This document shows positions 41,583 to 51,299 of a stretch of DNA of 64,000 nucleotides, piece after piece. The DNA lies in the NCBI GenBank assembly GCA_963730285.1, contig CAVSQY010000007.1, positions 434,001 to 498,000 of the forward strand, read 5' to 3'. A program made the position numbers and the translations under genes. Origin of the DNA: JARDZU01 sp963730285. Lineage in GTDB: Bacteria > Actinomycetota > Acidimicrobiia > Spongiisociales > ZC4RG35. The notes below the pieces were generated by a model that saw only the letters and a list, made by a program, of their open reading frames with translations, was not told the DNA's origin and ran no database searches. Numbering within the stretch: position 1 is the stretch's first letter; each line of letters opens with the position of its first letter.

Positions 41583-42359
41583 ATGCAGGTTTCTGTAGAG
41601 GGCAAGGTTGCAATCGTGACGGGTGCCAGTCGCGGCATCGGAATGGCGACAGCACTCGAACTGGCGATGAGCGGGGCCGGAGGGGTGACCATCACCTCGC
41701 GTAAGGCAGAGAGCGTCGAAGCAGCGGCCTCTCAGCTCATTGAAGCGGGGGTCGACCCTGATCGGCTCCTCGCACTTCCTGCCCGCGCGGACTCGGAGGA
41801 AGCCGCCGACGCAACCGCAGCGGCCACGGTGGAGCGGTTCGGGTCCTGTGACATCCTGATCAACAATGCGGGCACCAACCCGTCCGCCGGCCCCCTGATG
41901 GAGGTCGACATGGGGGCGCTCGACAAGACTTGGGCGGTGAATCTCCGCGCCCCGCTGCTCTGGGCTCGCGCCGTGTATCGGGCGTCGATGGAGAAGGGCG
42001 GAGGTTCCATCGTCAACGTGGCATCGGTGGGCGGACTGCGAGCGATGCCAATCACTGGCGCCTATAACATCTCCAAGGGTGGTCTCGTGCACATGACCCG
42101 TCAGCTCGCCCTCGAGCTCGCTCCGTCGATCCGCGTGAACGCGGTGGCCCCGGCCGTGGTCAAGACACGCCTGTCGGCGATGCTCTGGCAAGACGAAGAG
42201 GCTGCGGCGCGAACCCATCCATTGAATCGGCTGGGGACACCCGAGGACGTGGCTCGCGCCATCGTCTTCCTCGCATCTGACGCGGCAGATTGGATGACTG
42301 GAGTGATTCTGCCTGTTGACGGTGGGGTGACAGAGGCGTCGACCGCTGGAATATCCTGA
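41583..42359 (+). CDS. Short-chain dehydrogenase/reductase
   Basis: 258 residues. Classical SDR: cofactor motif TGASRGIGMA, NNAGTNPSAG, catalytic Ser in NVASVGG, YxxxK in GAYNISKGG, and C-terminal VDGGVTEAS. FabG-like, NAD(P)H-dependent, substrate unknown. The ATG at 41583 has ggtgaggaggga upstream as a Shine-Dalgarno. cofG starts 9 nt after its stop. Confidence 0.92.
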   Translation: MQVSVEGKVAIVTGASRGIGMATALELAMSGAGGVTITSRKAESVEAAASQLIEAGVDPDRLLALPARADSEEAADATAAATVERFGSCDILINNAGTNPSAGPLMEVDMGALDKTWAVNLRAPLLWARAVYRASMEKGGGSIVNVASVGGLRAMPITGAYNISKGGLVHMTRQLALELAPSIRVNAVAPAVVKTRLSAMLWQDEEAAARTHPLNRLGTPEDVARAIVFLASDAADWMTGVILPVDGGVTEASTAGIS

Positions 42360-42368
42360 GATGGCATC

Positions 42369-43508
42369 TTGACCCACCCCGAGCCGGACCGCGCGTTGGC
42401 CCTTGCCTATTTGATCGGTGACAGGCTCGATGAGCCGCTGTTCGAACATGCCCGGGCTCTGCGCGACGAGGGCAAGGGACGGGTTGTCACCTACAGCCGA
42501 AAGGTGTTCATACCGTTGACGACGCTATGTCGTGACCGGTGCTCCTATTGCACGTTCGCCAAGCCGCCGGGAGCCGGTGGCACCTACCTGCAACCCGAAG
42601 AGGTACTGGCCGTGGCGACGGCGGGTGAGGAGCGAGGTTGCACCGAGGCGCTCTTCACCCTGGGCGATCGACCTGAAGAGCGTTGGCCACAGGCGGTCGA
42701 GTTCCTCGCACGGCGGGGGTTGGGCTCCACGATCGAGTATGTGGCCCAGATGTCGGCACTGGTCCGGAAGGGCACAAGCCTCTTCCCTCATGCCAACCCG
42801 GGTGTCCTCGACGATGACGACATGGGGGCGCTCAGGCCGACCAACCCCTCGATGGGCATGATGCTGGAGAACATCTCCCCGCGATTGCTAGACCCGGGGA
42901 TGCCACACCAAGGCTCACACTCCAAGCACCCGTCCCAGCGAGTGGCGACCATCGAAGCGGCAGGAAGGATGAAGGTGCCATTCACCACGGGGATCCTGGT
43001 GGGCATCGGCGAGCATCCCGAAGAGATCGTCGACTCGCTGTTCGCACTGCAGGAGCTGGCCCGAACGACCGGTGCCATACAAGAGGTGATCGTCCAGAAC
43101 TTCCGCGCCAAGGCAGACACGCCCATGAGGAGATCGGCCGAGCCGGTGCCACGGTGGTTTGCTCGCGTCGTGGCGCTGACCAGATGGATCATGGGGGCGA
43201 GTGCCAACGTTCAGGTGCCCCCGAACCTCACCGAGTCATTCGAGATCTACCTCGACGCCGGGATCAACGACTGGGGAGGCGTTTCTCCGCTTACCATCGA
43301 TTGGGTGAACCCGGAAGCACCCTGGCCCCATCTCGACGAGTTGGCGGAGCGCACCAGGGCCGCCGGACACGAACTGCGAGCGCGGCTGCCGGTGTATCCC
43401 GAATACATCCAGCCGGATTGGTTGGCACCCGAGGTGTACCAAGATGTCATTGCAGCGGTGGACAAGCACGGTCTCGTCCGTGACCGAAGTGTGTCAGGAG
43501 TGAAATGA
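42369..43508 (+). CDS. cofG: Fo synthase subunit CofG
   Basis: 379 residues from a TTG start. The radical SAM cluster motif is CRDRCSYC, and GDRPEERWP, NPGVLDDDDM and PYTGILVGIGE-type segments are typical of CofG. With CofH it makes Fo (7,8-didemethyl-8-hydroxy-5-deazariboflavin), the chromophore of F420, from tyrosine and a ribityl pyrimidine. In most actinobacteria the two are one protein (FbiC); here they are separate genes with a 4-bp ATGA overlap. Confidence 0.94.
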   Translation: MTHPEPDRALALAYLIGDRLDEPLFEHARALRDEGKGRVVTYSRKVFIPLTTLCRDRCSYCTFAKPPGAGGTYLQPEEVLAVATAGEERGCTEALFTLGDRPEERWPQAVEFLARRGLGSTIEYVAQMSALVRKGTSLFPHANPGVLDDDDMGALRPTNPSMGMMLENISPRLLDPGMPHQGSHSKHPSQRVATIEAAGRMKVPFTTGILVGIGEHPEEIVDSLFALQELARTTGAIQEVIVQNFRAKADTPMRRSAEPVPRWFARVVALTRWIMGASANVQVPPNLTESFEIYLDAGINDWGGVSPLTIDWVNPEAPWPHLDELAERTRAAGHELRARLPVYPEYIQPDWLAPEVYQDVIAAVDKHGLVRDRSVSGVK

Positions 43509-45364
43509 GCATCACCTTCCTCAGAATCCGCCCGGCGGAGACCCTCGCAGAGCCCAGCGCCACGAGTCGGGTGCGCGAGGGCACCACGGCGGTCGAGATG
43601 GCCAACCCGACGAGCGCCGAAGTCGAGTGCGGCCACGACACCGGGCTCCTGGTGGTGTCAAATGCGGTGACCGAAGTCGAGGCGTCGGCATGGGTGGTCT
43701 CGCCGGAGGGGGCCATCGAATTGATGGGTAGAGACGTGCCCGGGTGGCGAATCACCATCATTCAGGAAGGCCCCAAGGAACAAGTGCTCAACGCCCTGGC
43801 CAGATCGCGTGCACAGTATCTGAGGTCATCCCGCTCGGAGGTGGCCGATGCCGTGGCCCTGGCAGCGCTGCCGGGCCTGGCCTGTCAGGTGTCGGTCTTC
43901 GTCGATGACGTCGACCAGGCGAATAAAGCCGTCGAGGCGGGCGCGACAGATCTGTTGTTGAGAGACTGGGACCTGGAGCGGATCGGCCAGCTTCGCCAAG
44001 CGCTCGGTGCCCGCGGCCTGGTGGAGCGCACCGCGTTCCCATTGGCGTTGGAGATCGATGGGGCGCGCTCGGCCCTGACTCCAACCTGTCTGAGTGCGTG
44101 GCTCGAACAGGTGGATGGTTCCGGCGCGGCTCGCCCGCGTCACAAATGGGCACCCGGCAAGGACATGACCCCACCCGTGCCGAATCGTCGGTTCTCTGCC
44201 GAGTGGCTCGATCGCTCGTGGACCGAAGGTTCGGCTCCCGCATATCCGCAGAGCGCGGGAGACCTGGCGGGGATCCTAAATCGATCTCTACAGGGGACGC
44301 CGCCCTCCGAAGTCGAGATCGAGCAGCTGTTCAGGGCCAGGGGGGATCAAGTCGATGCCGTCGCCCACGTCGCCGACGAGTTGCGGCGCCAGAGCGTCGG
44401 CGACGTGGTGACCTACGTCGTCAATCGGAACATCAACTACACCAATCTCTGCTACTTCCGATGTGGGTTTTGCGCATTCTCCAAAGGTCCCCGCAGTCTC
44501 AACCTTCGTGGTGAGCCATATCTGATGGGACTCGACGAGATCGTGGAGCGGGCTGTCGAAGCCTGGGGGAGGGGCGCCACCGAAGTGACTCTCCAGGGTG
44601 GCATCCACCCCGATTTCACCGGCAACTTCTATGTAGACGTCGTCAAGGCGATCAAGGAAGCTCTACCCGAGATGCACATTCACGGGTTCACGCCCCTCGA
44701 AGTGTGGCAGGGCGCCGAGACGCTGGGAATCCCGGTCCGCCGCTTTCTATCCGAGCTCAAGGAGGCGGGGCTGGGAACTCTTCCCGGTACGGCGGCGGAG
44801 ATCCTCGATGACGAGATCCGCACTCATCTCTGTCCCGACAAGATCCGAACCTCCCAGTGGGCCGAAGTGATGATCACCGCCCATGAGCTCGGGCTGAGGG
44901 CGACGTCAACCATCATGTTCGGCCACATCGATCACCCCCGAGCATGGGCGCGCCATTTGGGCGTGATACGTCAGATCCAACGCCGGACCGGTGGTTTCAC
45001 CGAGATGGTGCCGCTTCCGTTCGTCCACATGGGGTCACCGATTTACCTCCGCGGCCGTGCACGCCCCGGGCCCACATGGGACGAGGTGGTGCTCATCCAT
45101 TCGGTCTCCCGGATCGCACTCGATGGACTGATTCCGAATATCCAGGCTTCGTGGGTGAAGCTGGGTCTCGATGGCGGGCGCCGACTGCTCGACGCCGGGT
45201 GCAATGACATGGGCGGGACGCTGATGGGGGAGATCATCACACGCTCGGCCGGAGCTGAGCATGGTCAGGAGTTGGCCCCAGAGCAGTTCAGAGCTGCGAT
45301 CAGGGAAGCGGGAAGAGAGCCCGCCCTCAGGAACACGACGTACGAGATTCTGGACCGCGTCTGA
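43505..45364 (+). CDS. cofH: Fo synthase subunit CofH with 245-residue N-terminal extension
   Basis: 619 residues. From about residue 246 it is a standard CofH (radical SAM motif CYFRCGFC at 316-323, GGIHPDFTGNFYVDVVKAIKEALP, HGFTPLEV, and C-terminal NDMGGTLMGE). CofH joins tyrosine to the pyrimidine in Fo synthesis. CofH alone is usually near 380 residues, so the first 245 residues are extra. They contain a strand-helix pattern suggestive of a Rossmann-like or partial TIM-like domain (LACQVSVFVDDVDQANKAVEAGATDLLL), no Cys cluster, and a proline-rich linker at 205-245. It is not CofG, which is encoded separately just upstream. Confidence 0.93.
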   Translation: MSITFLRIRPAETLAEPSATSRVREGTTAVEMANPTSAEVECGHDTGLLVVSNAVTEVEASAWVVSPEGAIELMGRDVPGWRITIIQEGPKEQVLNALARSRAQYLRSSRSEVADAVALAALPGLACQVSVFVDDVDQANKAVEAGATDLLLRDWDLERIGQLRQALGARGLVERTAFPLALEIDGARSALTPTCLSAWLEQVDGSGAARPRHKWAPGKDMTPPVPNRRFSAEWLDRSWTEGSAPAYPQSAGDLAGILNRSLQGTPPSEVEIEQLFRARGDQVDAVAHVADELRRQSVGDVVTYVVNRNINYTNLCYFRCGFCAFSKGPRSLNLRGEPYLMGLDEIVERAVEAWGRGATEVTLQGGIHPDFTGNFYVDVVKAIKEALPEMHIHGFTPLEVWQGAETLGIPVRRFLSELKEAGLGTLPGTAAEILDDEIRTHLCPDKIRTSQWAEVMITAHELGLRATSTIMFGHIDHPRAWARHLGVIRQIQRRTGGFTEMVPLPFVHMGSPIYLRGRARPGPTWDEVVLIHSVSRIALDGLIPNIQASWVKLGLDGGRRLLDAGCNDMGGTLMGEIITRSAGAEHGQELAPEQFRAAIREAGREPALRNTTYEILDRV

Positions 45365-45397
45365 CACCGTTCCACTCGGGCTGGGTTGAGTGGAGCC

Positions 45398-48300
45398 TCA
45401 GCCCCGATAGGTGAGGCCACGTGGCGCTGTGGCGAATCCCCACTCGGCCAAGGTCGGAGCCAGGCTGGAGGCGGGCGAGGGCCGGCCGTTTACGGTGGTC
45501 ACGGTGGTGCGACGATGACGTCGGGCCACATCGGCGAGAGCACGGGCGACTTCGTGATGGAGGGCTTTGTCGGGGGCCAGCAATGTGAGGTTTCGACGGC
45601 CCCGATCGAGGTATCCCACCATCTCGCCCCCAGAGAGGAGGACATAGGCCCCGGCGTCACGCGCCAAGCGTGACCCTTCGAATTCGGGCCACGGGATGGC
45701 CGCGCCATATGGGTTGGCGGGATCCGTCGCGGCAAGGATCTTCATGTCCTTGGCCTGTCCGGACCGAAGCCGGTCGACAGCCCCGGGCAGGGCAAACTGT
45801 GATCCTCCCATGCCCTCGACGAAGTAGCCGCGGCGGGCCCTGCCGATCTCCTCCAGGTGGGAGAAGACTGGATAGAGGGCGCTGAAGCCGCCCGGATAAC
45901 TCTCGGCCAGCGCCACGGGGCGCGACACGACCCCATGACGCTCGAGGAGGAGCTGGGCCCAGGTGGCGTGTCTCTCTGTCTCGGGGAGCTCCCGGTCGAT
46001 CAGATGGTGGGTGAGCGACCAACGCCCGCCGGCATGGGCCGGAAACTGCGAAGCCATTGCGCGTCTCCCGCTCGAGCGACGATTGTGACCTCTGATGAAG
46101 GCTCGCACCGGCTCCAGGGTGTCGTTCGTGATATGTCCTGCCCATACGAGATCCCAGAGGGCGGACAGCGCGAGATCGGGGTCGCCTCCGCCGCACCCCG
46201 TGTAGATGTCCCTGAAGAAGCTGGCTCCGTGGGTTTCGATGAATTCGAGGATCCGGTCTGCAAGATCGGAGTCGACTCGATCATCCGGGCCCCTCCAGAG
46301 TGCCCCCAGCGTCGAACGTGGGTAGAGAGCGAGCTTGCCGTCGTTGACACCAAGTGCCCCATGTCCGATCCAGACCAGGTCACCCTGGAGGAGGAGACGA
46401 TCGAGATGGGGCCCGGGGTCGGACACCCGGGCGGCGAGGACATCCCGTTCCAGGACGGATGCCGGTATCACCGCCCCGGTTAGCTGGGCAGCAGTTTCGG
46501 TGAATGCGCCCATCCCTGCGGGAGGATCGGATGTTATGGCGTGCCAGTCGATGACGAACCCTGCGAACGACGCCGTTGTGACCGGTTCGATCTCTTTGCG
46601 CAGAAGGGCCAGGGAACGACGCTTGAGACGACGGAGGACCTCTCGGTCGACCCATTCACGCCCTTCCCCAGCGGGTCGATAGGCCCCTAGCTCGACCCGG
46701 CCCTGCTGAGCCAGCCGGGCAAGAACCGACTCCACCACGCCGACCGGAAGCGTGAGGGCCCTTGCAGCCTCGTGGGCGGTGAACGGGCCGTGGGTGCGGG
46801 CGTATCGCCCGACGACGTCTCCCAGCGGGTCGTCTACTGGCTCGAGAAACACATGGGCCACACCAGGGGGAGGTTGGACACCGAGAGCGTCTCTCAGACG
46901 CGAGAGGTCCTCTGAAGCCGCCCAACGGGTCTCTCCGCCCATCGTGATCTCAGTTATGCGACGCTGTGCCTCGAGGTCGGTAAGGGCGCCATCGACATCA
47001 ATGCCCTCACAGCGAAATGTGATCTCGTCGATGGGGAGGGGGCCGAGGTCTCTCAAGAGATCATGGATGCCATCGGGCCGGCCCACTCGGCGGTTCTCCG
47101 TCAGGTGTTGCAACTCGAGTTCGACGCCGGCAACCACCTCCGGGTCGATCAGCTCCCGGAGCTCGCCTTCGCCGAGCAACTCGCGGAGGAGCTCTCGATC
47201 GAGCGTCAAGGCCGTCGCGCGTCGCTCGGCCAGGGGTGCGTCGGCTTCATAGAGGAACGCTGCGATGAAGGAAAAGAGGAGTGACGAGGCAAATGGGCTT
47301 GGGGAGTCGGTGTCGACCGACACCACCCGAATCTTTCTGGAGCGGATGTCGCTCAGGATCCCTATCAGCGCCGGGACATCGAAGTCGTCTTGGAGTATCT
47401 CGCGGTAGACCTCGAGCATTATCGGGAACGAGCCGAATTGTTTGGCTACCCCGAGAAGGTCTGCTGATCGTCTCCTTTGCAGCCACAGCGGCGTCCTCTC
47501 GCCGGGGCGCCGCCGCGGCAGTAGGAGCGATCGCCCGGCCGCCTCCCTGAATCGAGCTGCAAAGAGCGCCGTGTCGCCGAGGTGGTCGGTCAACAGTGTC
47601 TCCAACTCCTCGGGCTCCGGTATGAGTTGCTCGGCGCCAGGAGGCTCATCCGAGTCGGCGAACCTGAAGGCGATGCCGTCGTCGGACCAGATCACGTCGA
47701 CATCGGTGCCATATCGGCTGCGAAACGTGTGGCGAAGGGCCATTGCCCAAGGGGCGTGAACCCTGGCGCCGAAGGGTGACAGGAGTACCACCCGCCAGTC
47801 GCCGATCTCGTCTCGAAACCGTTCGACCACCAAAGTCCGATCGGTGGGGAGGGAGCCCGTGGCGTCTCGCTCCTCGGTGATATATGCCACCAAGTTGGTT
47901 GCAGCTAGGTCATCCAGTCCGTAGTCGGACCTCAACCACTGCTCTGCGTTCTCCGGTTCCATCGAAGAGAGCTCGCGGACGAAACGTCCGACGGCCATTC
48001 CGGTGTCCAGCGGCCGTCCCAACATATCGCCGTGCCAGAAGGGCATCTTGGCGGCCATCTCGCCGGGAGCAGGCACCACCTCGACCCTGTCGTGATCGAT
48101 GCGGGTGATCCTCCAGGCGGTGCTTCCGAGGAGGAAGACGTCGCCCTCCCTCGACTCGTACACCATCTCCTCGTCCAACTCTCCCACCCGGCTCCCATCG
48201 GGCAGAGCTACCCGAAAGAGGCCCCGATCTGGGATGGTTCCTGCGTTGGTCACGGCCAACTGCAAGGCGCCCGGCCGAGCGGACACCACCCCGGTCACCC

Positions 48301-49771
48301 TGTCCCAATTGATCCTGGGGCGAAGCTCGGCGAACAGATCCGACGGATACCTGCCTGCCAGCATGTCGAGTGTCTCGTCGAACACCTTGCGGCTGAGGTC
48401 GGCGTAGGGGGCCGCTCCAACGGCCAATTGGAAGAGGGAGTCAGCCGTGGTCTCCCCGGTCACGACCCGAGCCACCACCTGCTGAGATAGGACGTCCAAG
48501 GGGTTGGAGGGTATTCGGGTGCCCTCCACGGCGCGGATGGACATCTGATGGGCGACGACAGCCGAGACCAGTAGGTCGCCTCGATACTTGGGATAGATCT
48601 TCGCCTTGGCCACACCACCGACCTGGTGGCCGGATCTGCCCACTCGTTGCATCCCGGAGGCCACCGAGATCGGCGCCTCGACCTGGAGAACGAGATCGAC
48701 GGCTCCCATGTCGATTCCCAATTCGAGGGACGAGGTGGCCACCACCGCCCTGAGCTTGCCTCGTTTGAGGTCTTCCTCGATCTGGAGTCGTTGCTCGCGC
48801 GCGACAGAACCGTGATGGGCCCGAGCTATCTCCTCTCCGGCGAGGTTGTTGATCTCTGCGCAAAGCTTTTCGGCCAGACGTCGGGAGTTGGCGAAGACGA
48901 TCGTGGACCGATGGCTCTGGATTTGCTCGAGAAGACGAGGGTAGATGGCGGGCCAGATCGATCGAGAGGCCTTGTTCTCGGGGTCGAGGGGATCGGGGTC
49001 GCCGGGTTGTCCCATGTCCTCCACGGGGACCACGATCTCCAGCTCCATCTCCCGCACGTGAGGCACATCGATGATGGTGACAGGGCGCGGATCCCAGCCG
49101 CCGTCGGCGTTCATGACGCCACCGCCGAGGAACCTGGCGATCGTCTCGAGGGGCCTCTGGGTGGCCGACAGGCCGATCCGCTGGGCTGGAGCGTCGGTCA
49201 ACTCATCGAGACGTTCCAATGACAGCGCGAGGTGGGTGCCTCGCTTGGTCGAGGCCACCGCGTGCACCTCGTCCACTATCACCCAGCGAACCCTGTGGAG
49301 AACCTCCCGGGCGGCCGAGGTCAGCATCAGAAAGAGCGACTCCGGGGTGGTGATGAGGATGTCGGGCGGATGTCTCCTCATGCGTTGCCGGTCTGTCTGG
49401 GGAGTGTCGCCGGTTCGAAGAAAGGTCTCGATCTCAGGCAGGTCCTCGCCACCGAGGCGGCGCGCTGCGTGGCGGATCCCGGCCAGCGGGGCCCTCAGAT
49501 TCCTGTCGACGTCATGTGCAAGAGCTTTCAGTGGCGACACATAGAGGACGCGACAACGGTCGGCCGGCTCAGGCTGGGGCTCGGTTAGGAGGCGGTCGAG
49601 GGTCCAGAGGAACGCGGCAAGGGTCTTGCCCGATCCTGTGGGCGCGTGGATCAGAGTGTGGTCGCCGTTGGCGATCGCAGGCCATCCGAGCTCTTGAGCG
49701 CCGGTCGGTTCGCGGAATGAGGCTTCGAACCAGGCCCTGGTCGGTGCAGTGAAGGAAGCGAGACCGTCCAC
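45398..49771 (-). CDS. lhr: Lhr family large ATP-dependent helicase
   Basis: 1457 residues, GTG start. Superfamily 2 helicase core: Walker A APTGSGKT (43-50), DEVH (167-170), SATQRP motif III, and motif VI QRVGRSGHQ. A long C-terminal region (winged helix and Lhr-specific domains) follows. Lhr is a 3'-5' DNA or RNA-DNA helicase; in mycobacteria it is damage-inducible. It lies convergent to cofH, and no LexA box is seen at its start. Confidence 0.95.
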   Translation of the reverse strand: MDGLASFTAPTRAWFEASFREPTGAQELGWPAIANGDHTLIHAPTGSGKTLAAFLWTLDRLLTEPQPEPADRCRVLYVSPLKALAHDVDRNLRAPLAGIRHAARRLGGEDLPEIETFLRTGDTPQTDRQRMRRHPPDILITTPESLFLMLTSAAREVLHRVRWVIVDEVHAVASTKRGTHLALSLERLDELTDAPAQRIGLSATQRPLETIARFLGGGVMNADGGWDPRPVTIIDVPHVREMELEIVVPVEDMGQPGDPDPLDPENKASRSIWPAIYPRLLEQIQSHRSTIVFANSRRLAEKLCAEINNLAGEEIARAHHGSVAREQRLQIEEDLKRGKLRAVVATSSLELGIDMGAVDLVLQVEAPISVASGMQRVGRSGHQVGGVAKAKIYPKYRGDLLVSAVVAHQMSIRAVEGTRIPSNPLDVLSQQVVARVVTGETTADSLFQLAVGAAPYADLSRKVFDETLDMLAGRYPSDLFAELRPRINWDRVTGVVSARPGALQLAVTNAGTIPDRGLFRVALPDGSRVGELDEEMVYESREGDVFLLGSTAWRITRIDHDRVEVVPAPGEMAAKMPFWHGDMLGRPLDTGMAVGRFVRELSSMEPENAEQWLRSDYGLDDLAATNLVAYITEERDATGSLPTDRTLVVERFRDEIGDWRVVLLSPFGARVHAPWAMALRHTFRSRYGTDVDVIWSDDGIAFRFADSDEPPGAEQLIPEPEELETLLTDHLGDTALFAARFREAAGRSLLLPRRRPGERTPLWLQRRRSADLLGVAKQFGSFPIMLEVYREILQDDFDVPALIGILSDIRSRKIRVVSVDTDSPSPFASSLLFSFIAAFLYEADAPLAERRATALTLDRELLRELLGEGELRELIDPEVVAGVELELQHLTENRRVGRPDGIHDLLRDLGPLPIDEITFRCEGIDVDGALTDLEAQRRITEITMGGETRWAASEDLSRLRDALGVQPPPGVAHVFLEPVDDPLGDVVGRYARTHGPFTAHEAARALTLPVGVVESVLARLAQQGRVELGAYRPAGEGREWVDREVLRRLKRRSLALLRKEIEPVTTASFAGFVIDWHAITSDPPAGMGAFTETAAQLTGAVIPASVLERDVLAARVSDPGPHLDRLLLQGDLVWIGHGALGVNDGKLALYPRSTLGALWRGPDDRVDSDLADRILEFIETHGASFFRDIYTGCGGGDPDLALSALWDLVWAGHITNDTLEPVRAFIRGHNRRSSGRRAMASQFPAHAGGRWSLTHHLIDRELPETERHATWAQLLLERHGVVSRPVALAESYPGGFSALYPVFSHLEEIGRARRGYFVEGMGGSQFALPGAVDRLRSGQAKDMKILAATDPANPYGAAIPWPEFEGSRLARDAGAYVLLSGGEMVGYLDRGRRNLTLLAPDKALHHEVARALADVARRHRRTTVTTVNGRPSPASSLAPTLAEWGFATAPRGLTYRG

Positions 49772-49823
49772 GACCCGAAGGTATCAGGGTCGAGGGACAA
49801 GAGTCACCGAGGCCCGAGTCAGA

Positions 49824-50456
49824 TCAGGCAGAGAGCTCCAGTGGGAGTCGGTTGACCTGCGCCAATTCCAAGAAGATCTCCACCACCTGTGGGTCGAACT
49901 GGGTTCCCGTGTGCTGGCGGATCTCGTTGATGGCGAATTCGACGGGGAGGGCCGGCTGATAGGCCCTGGTGGAAGTCATCGCGTCAAAAGCGTCTGCGAC
50001 GAGGATGATCCGTGAGAGGACTGGTATCTCCTCACCTTTGAGTCCGAACGGGTAGCCACGCCCGTCGAATCTCTCGTGGTGATAGAGGATCGCCTCGGCG
50101 ACCTTGGGATCGAGACGGTGACGAGTCATGGCGAACCCAAGCTCTGGATGACGGTTCATCAACTCCCGCTCGTTCTCGTCGAGCGGCCCCGGCTTGCCCA
50201 GGATCCCCGGGTCGAGGTGGATCTTGCCCACATCGTGGAGGATGCCGGCGAGCGCAAGGCGATCGAGCTCGATCTCCCCGAGCCCGAGGCCACTGCCGAG
50301 ATCGACGGCGAGGTCGGATACGCGATGCACGTGACCATGGAGGTCTTCGATCACGTCCTCCATGACCTCGATCAATATGTCCTTTGGAAATTCCCGCATG
50401 TTCGGATTCACCCGCAGTGAAGTCTGGTCACTCTCGGCCGGGATCCTATGGGTCAA
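49824..50456 (-). CDS. HD-GYP domain protein
   Basis: About 210 residues. HD motif in ILHDVGKIH and HHERFDGRGYPFGLKGEEIP (GYP motif), with the following residues VADAFDAMTSTRAYQ. HD-GYP proteins hydrolyse cyclic di-GMP or similar signals. No receiver or membrane domain is attached. Start unclear: TTG 50456 or the ATG at 50399 are both possible, neither with a Shine-Dalgarno. Confidence 0.88.
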   Translation of the reverse strand: MTHRIPAESDQTSLRVNPNMREFPKDILIEVMEDVIEDLHGHVHRVSDLAVDLGSGLGLGEIELDRLALAGILHDVGKIHLDPGILGKPGPLDENERELMNRHPELGFAMTRHRLDPKVAEAILYHHERFDGRGYPFGLKGEEIPVLSRIILVADAFDAMTSTRAYQPALPVEFAINEIRQHTGTQFDPQVVEIFLELAQVNRLPLELSA

Positions 50457-50507
50457 ATGAACTATATGGCATCAGTCGGATGGACTAGTGCGGCAGACCC
50501 ATGCCTG

Positions 50508-51299
50508 TCAGAGCAGTCCGAGATCGCGGGCGACGCCGATGAACGTGGCGGCGCGGGAGGGGTCGACCAGACGCCTCGGATCACCTTCGAACTTGAGGGA
50601 CGAGCCCACGACGACACCGTCGGCCACATCCATCAGAGTCGCCAGATTGTCGGGTGTCGCCCCCGACCCGACCACAAGGGGCTTGGACTTGTCGATCGAA
50701 GAGCGCGCCTGTCGCATCTCTTCGAGACCTGGCTCTTCCCCGGTGCTGCCGCCCGAGACGAGGATGGCATCGGCCAGGCCCCTCATGTCGAGGTCGGCGG
50801 CCGTGGGCCCGATTTCGAGCGCTGGCGGAGGTACCGCATGTTTGACCATGAGGTCGGCCCAGACTTCGATGTTGGGGTCGAGATGGGCTCGTCGCCTCAT
50901 CAACTCGGCTGCAGGCCCAACGAGCGGGCCTTGGTCGGTGTACATCACCCCGGTCAACACGTTGACCCTGATGAACCGGGCGCCGGTGGCGGCGGCTATC
51001 CCGAGGGCGGCAAATGCATCATTACGAAGGACATTGACCCCAATCGGAAGGCCGGTGGCATCTTGAACCGCATGCACGGCGACAGTCATGGCGGCCACCG
51101 TGATCGGGTCGACCCGGTCGCCATGAAACGGCACGTCACCGAAGTTCTCCACGAGGAGAGCGGGGAATCCCGACGCTGCCAACGTCTCGGAATCCGAGAC
51201 GGCCGTGGTCACCACATGCTCGAGAGACCCGGCGAAGAGCGGTGATCCGGGTAGGGGAGCCAGATGAACCATCCCCACGACCCGTGGGAGGTTGCTCAC
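50508..51299 (-). CDS. BtpA/SgcQ family protein
   Basis: 263 residues from the GTG at 51299 (GTGA overlap with the preceding gene). TIM-barrel BtpA family: VVGMVHLAPLPGSP, ALLVENFGDVPF, IGVNVLRNDAFAALGIA, RFIRVNVLTGVMYTDQG, and GSGATPDNLATLM. Named for photosystem I biogenesis in cyanobacteria; in other bacteria the role is unknown and may be sugar-phosphate or nucleoside related. Confidence 0.88.
   Translation of the reverse strand: MSNLPRVVGMVHLAPLPGSPLFAGSLEHVVTTAVSDSETLAASGFPALLVENFGDVPFHGDRVDPITVAAMTVAVHAVQDATGLPIGVNVLRNDAFAALGIAAATGARFIRVNVLTGVMYTDQGPLVGPAAELMRRRAHLDPNIEVWADLMVKHAVPPPALEIGPTAADLDMRGLADAILVSGGSTGEEPGLEEMRQARSSIDKSKPLVVGSGATPDNLATLMDVADGVVVGSSLKFEGDPRRLVDPSRAATFIGVARDLGLL

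Noticed and set aside
41484..42449. A 321-codon minus-strand frame opposite the SDR gene
   Set aside because: SDR catalytic motifs on the plus strand are intact and the minus frame is Arg/His/Gln-rich with no domain.
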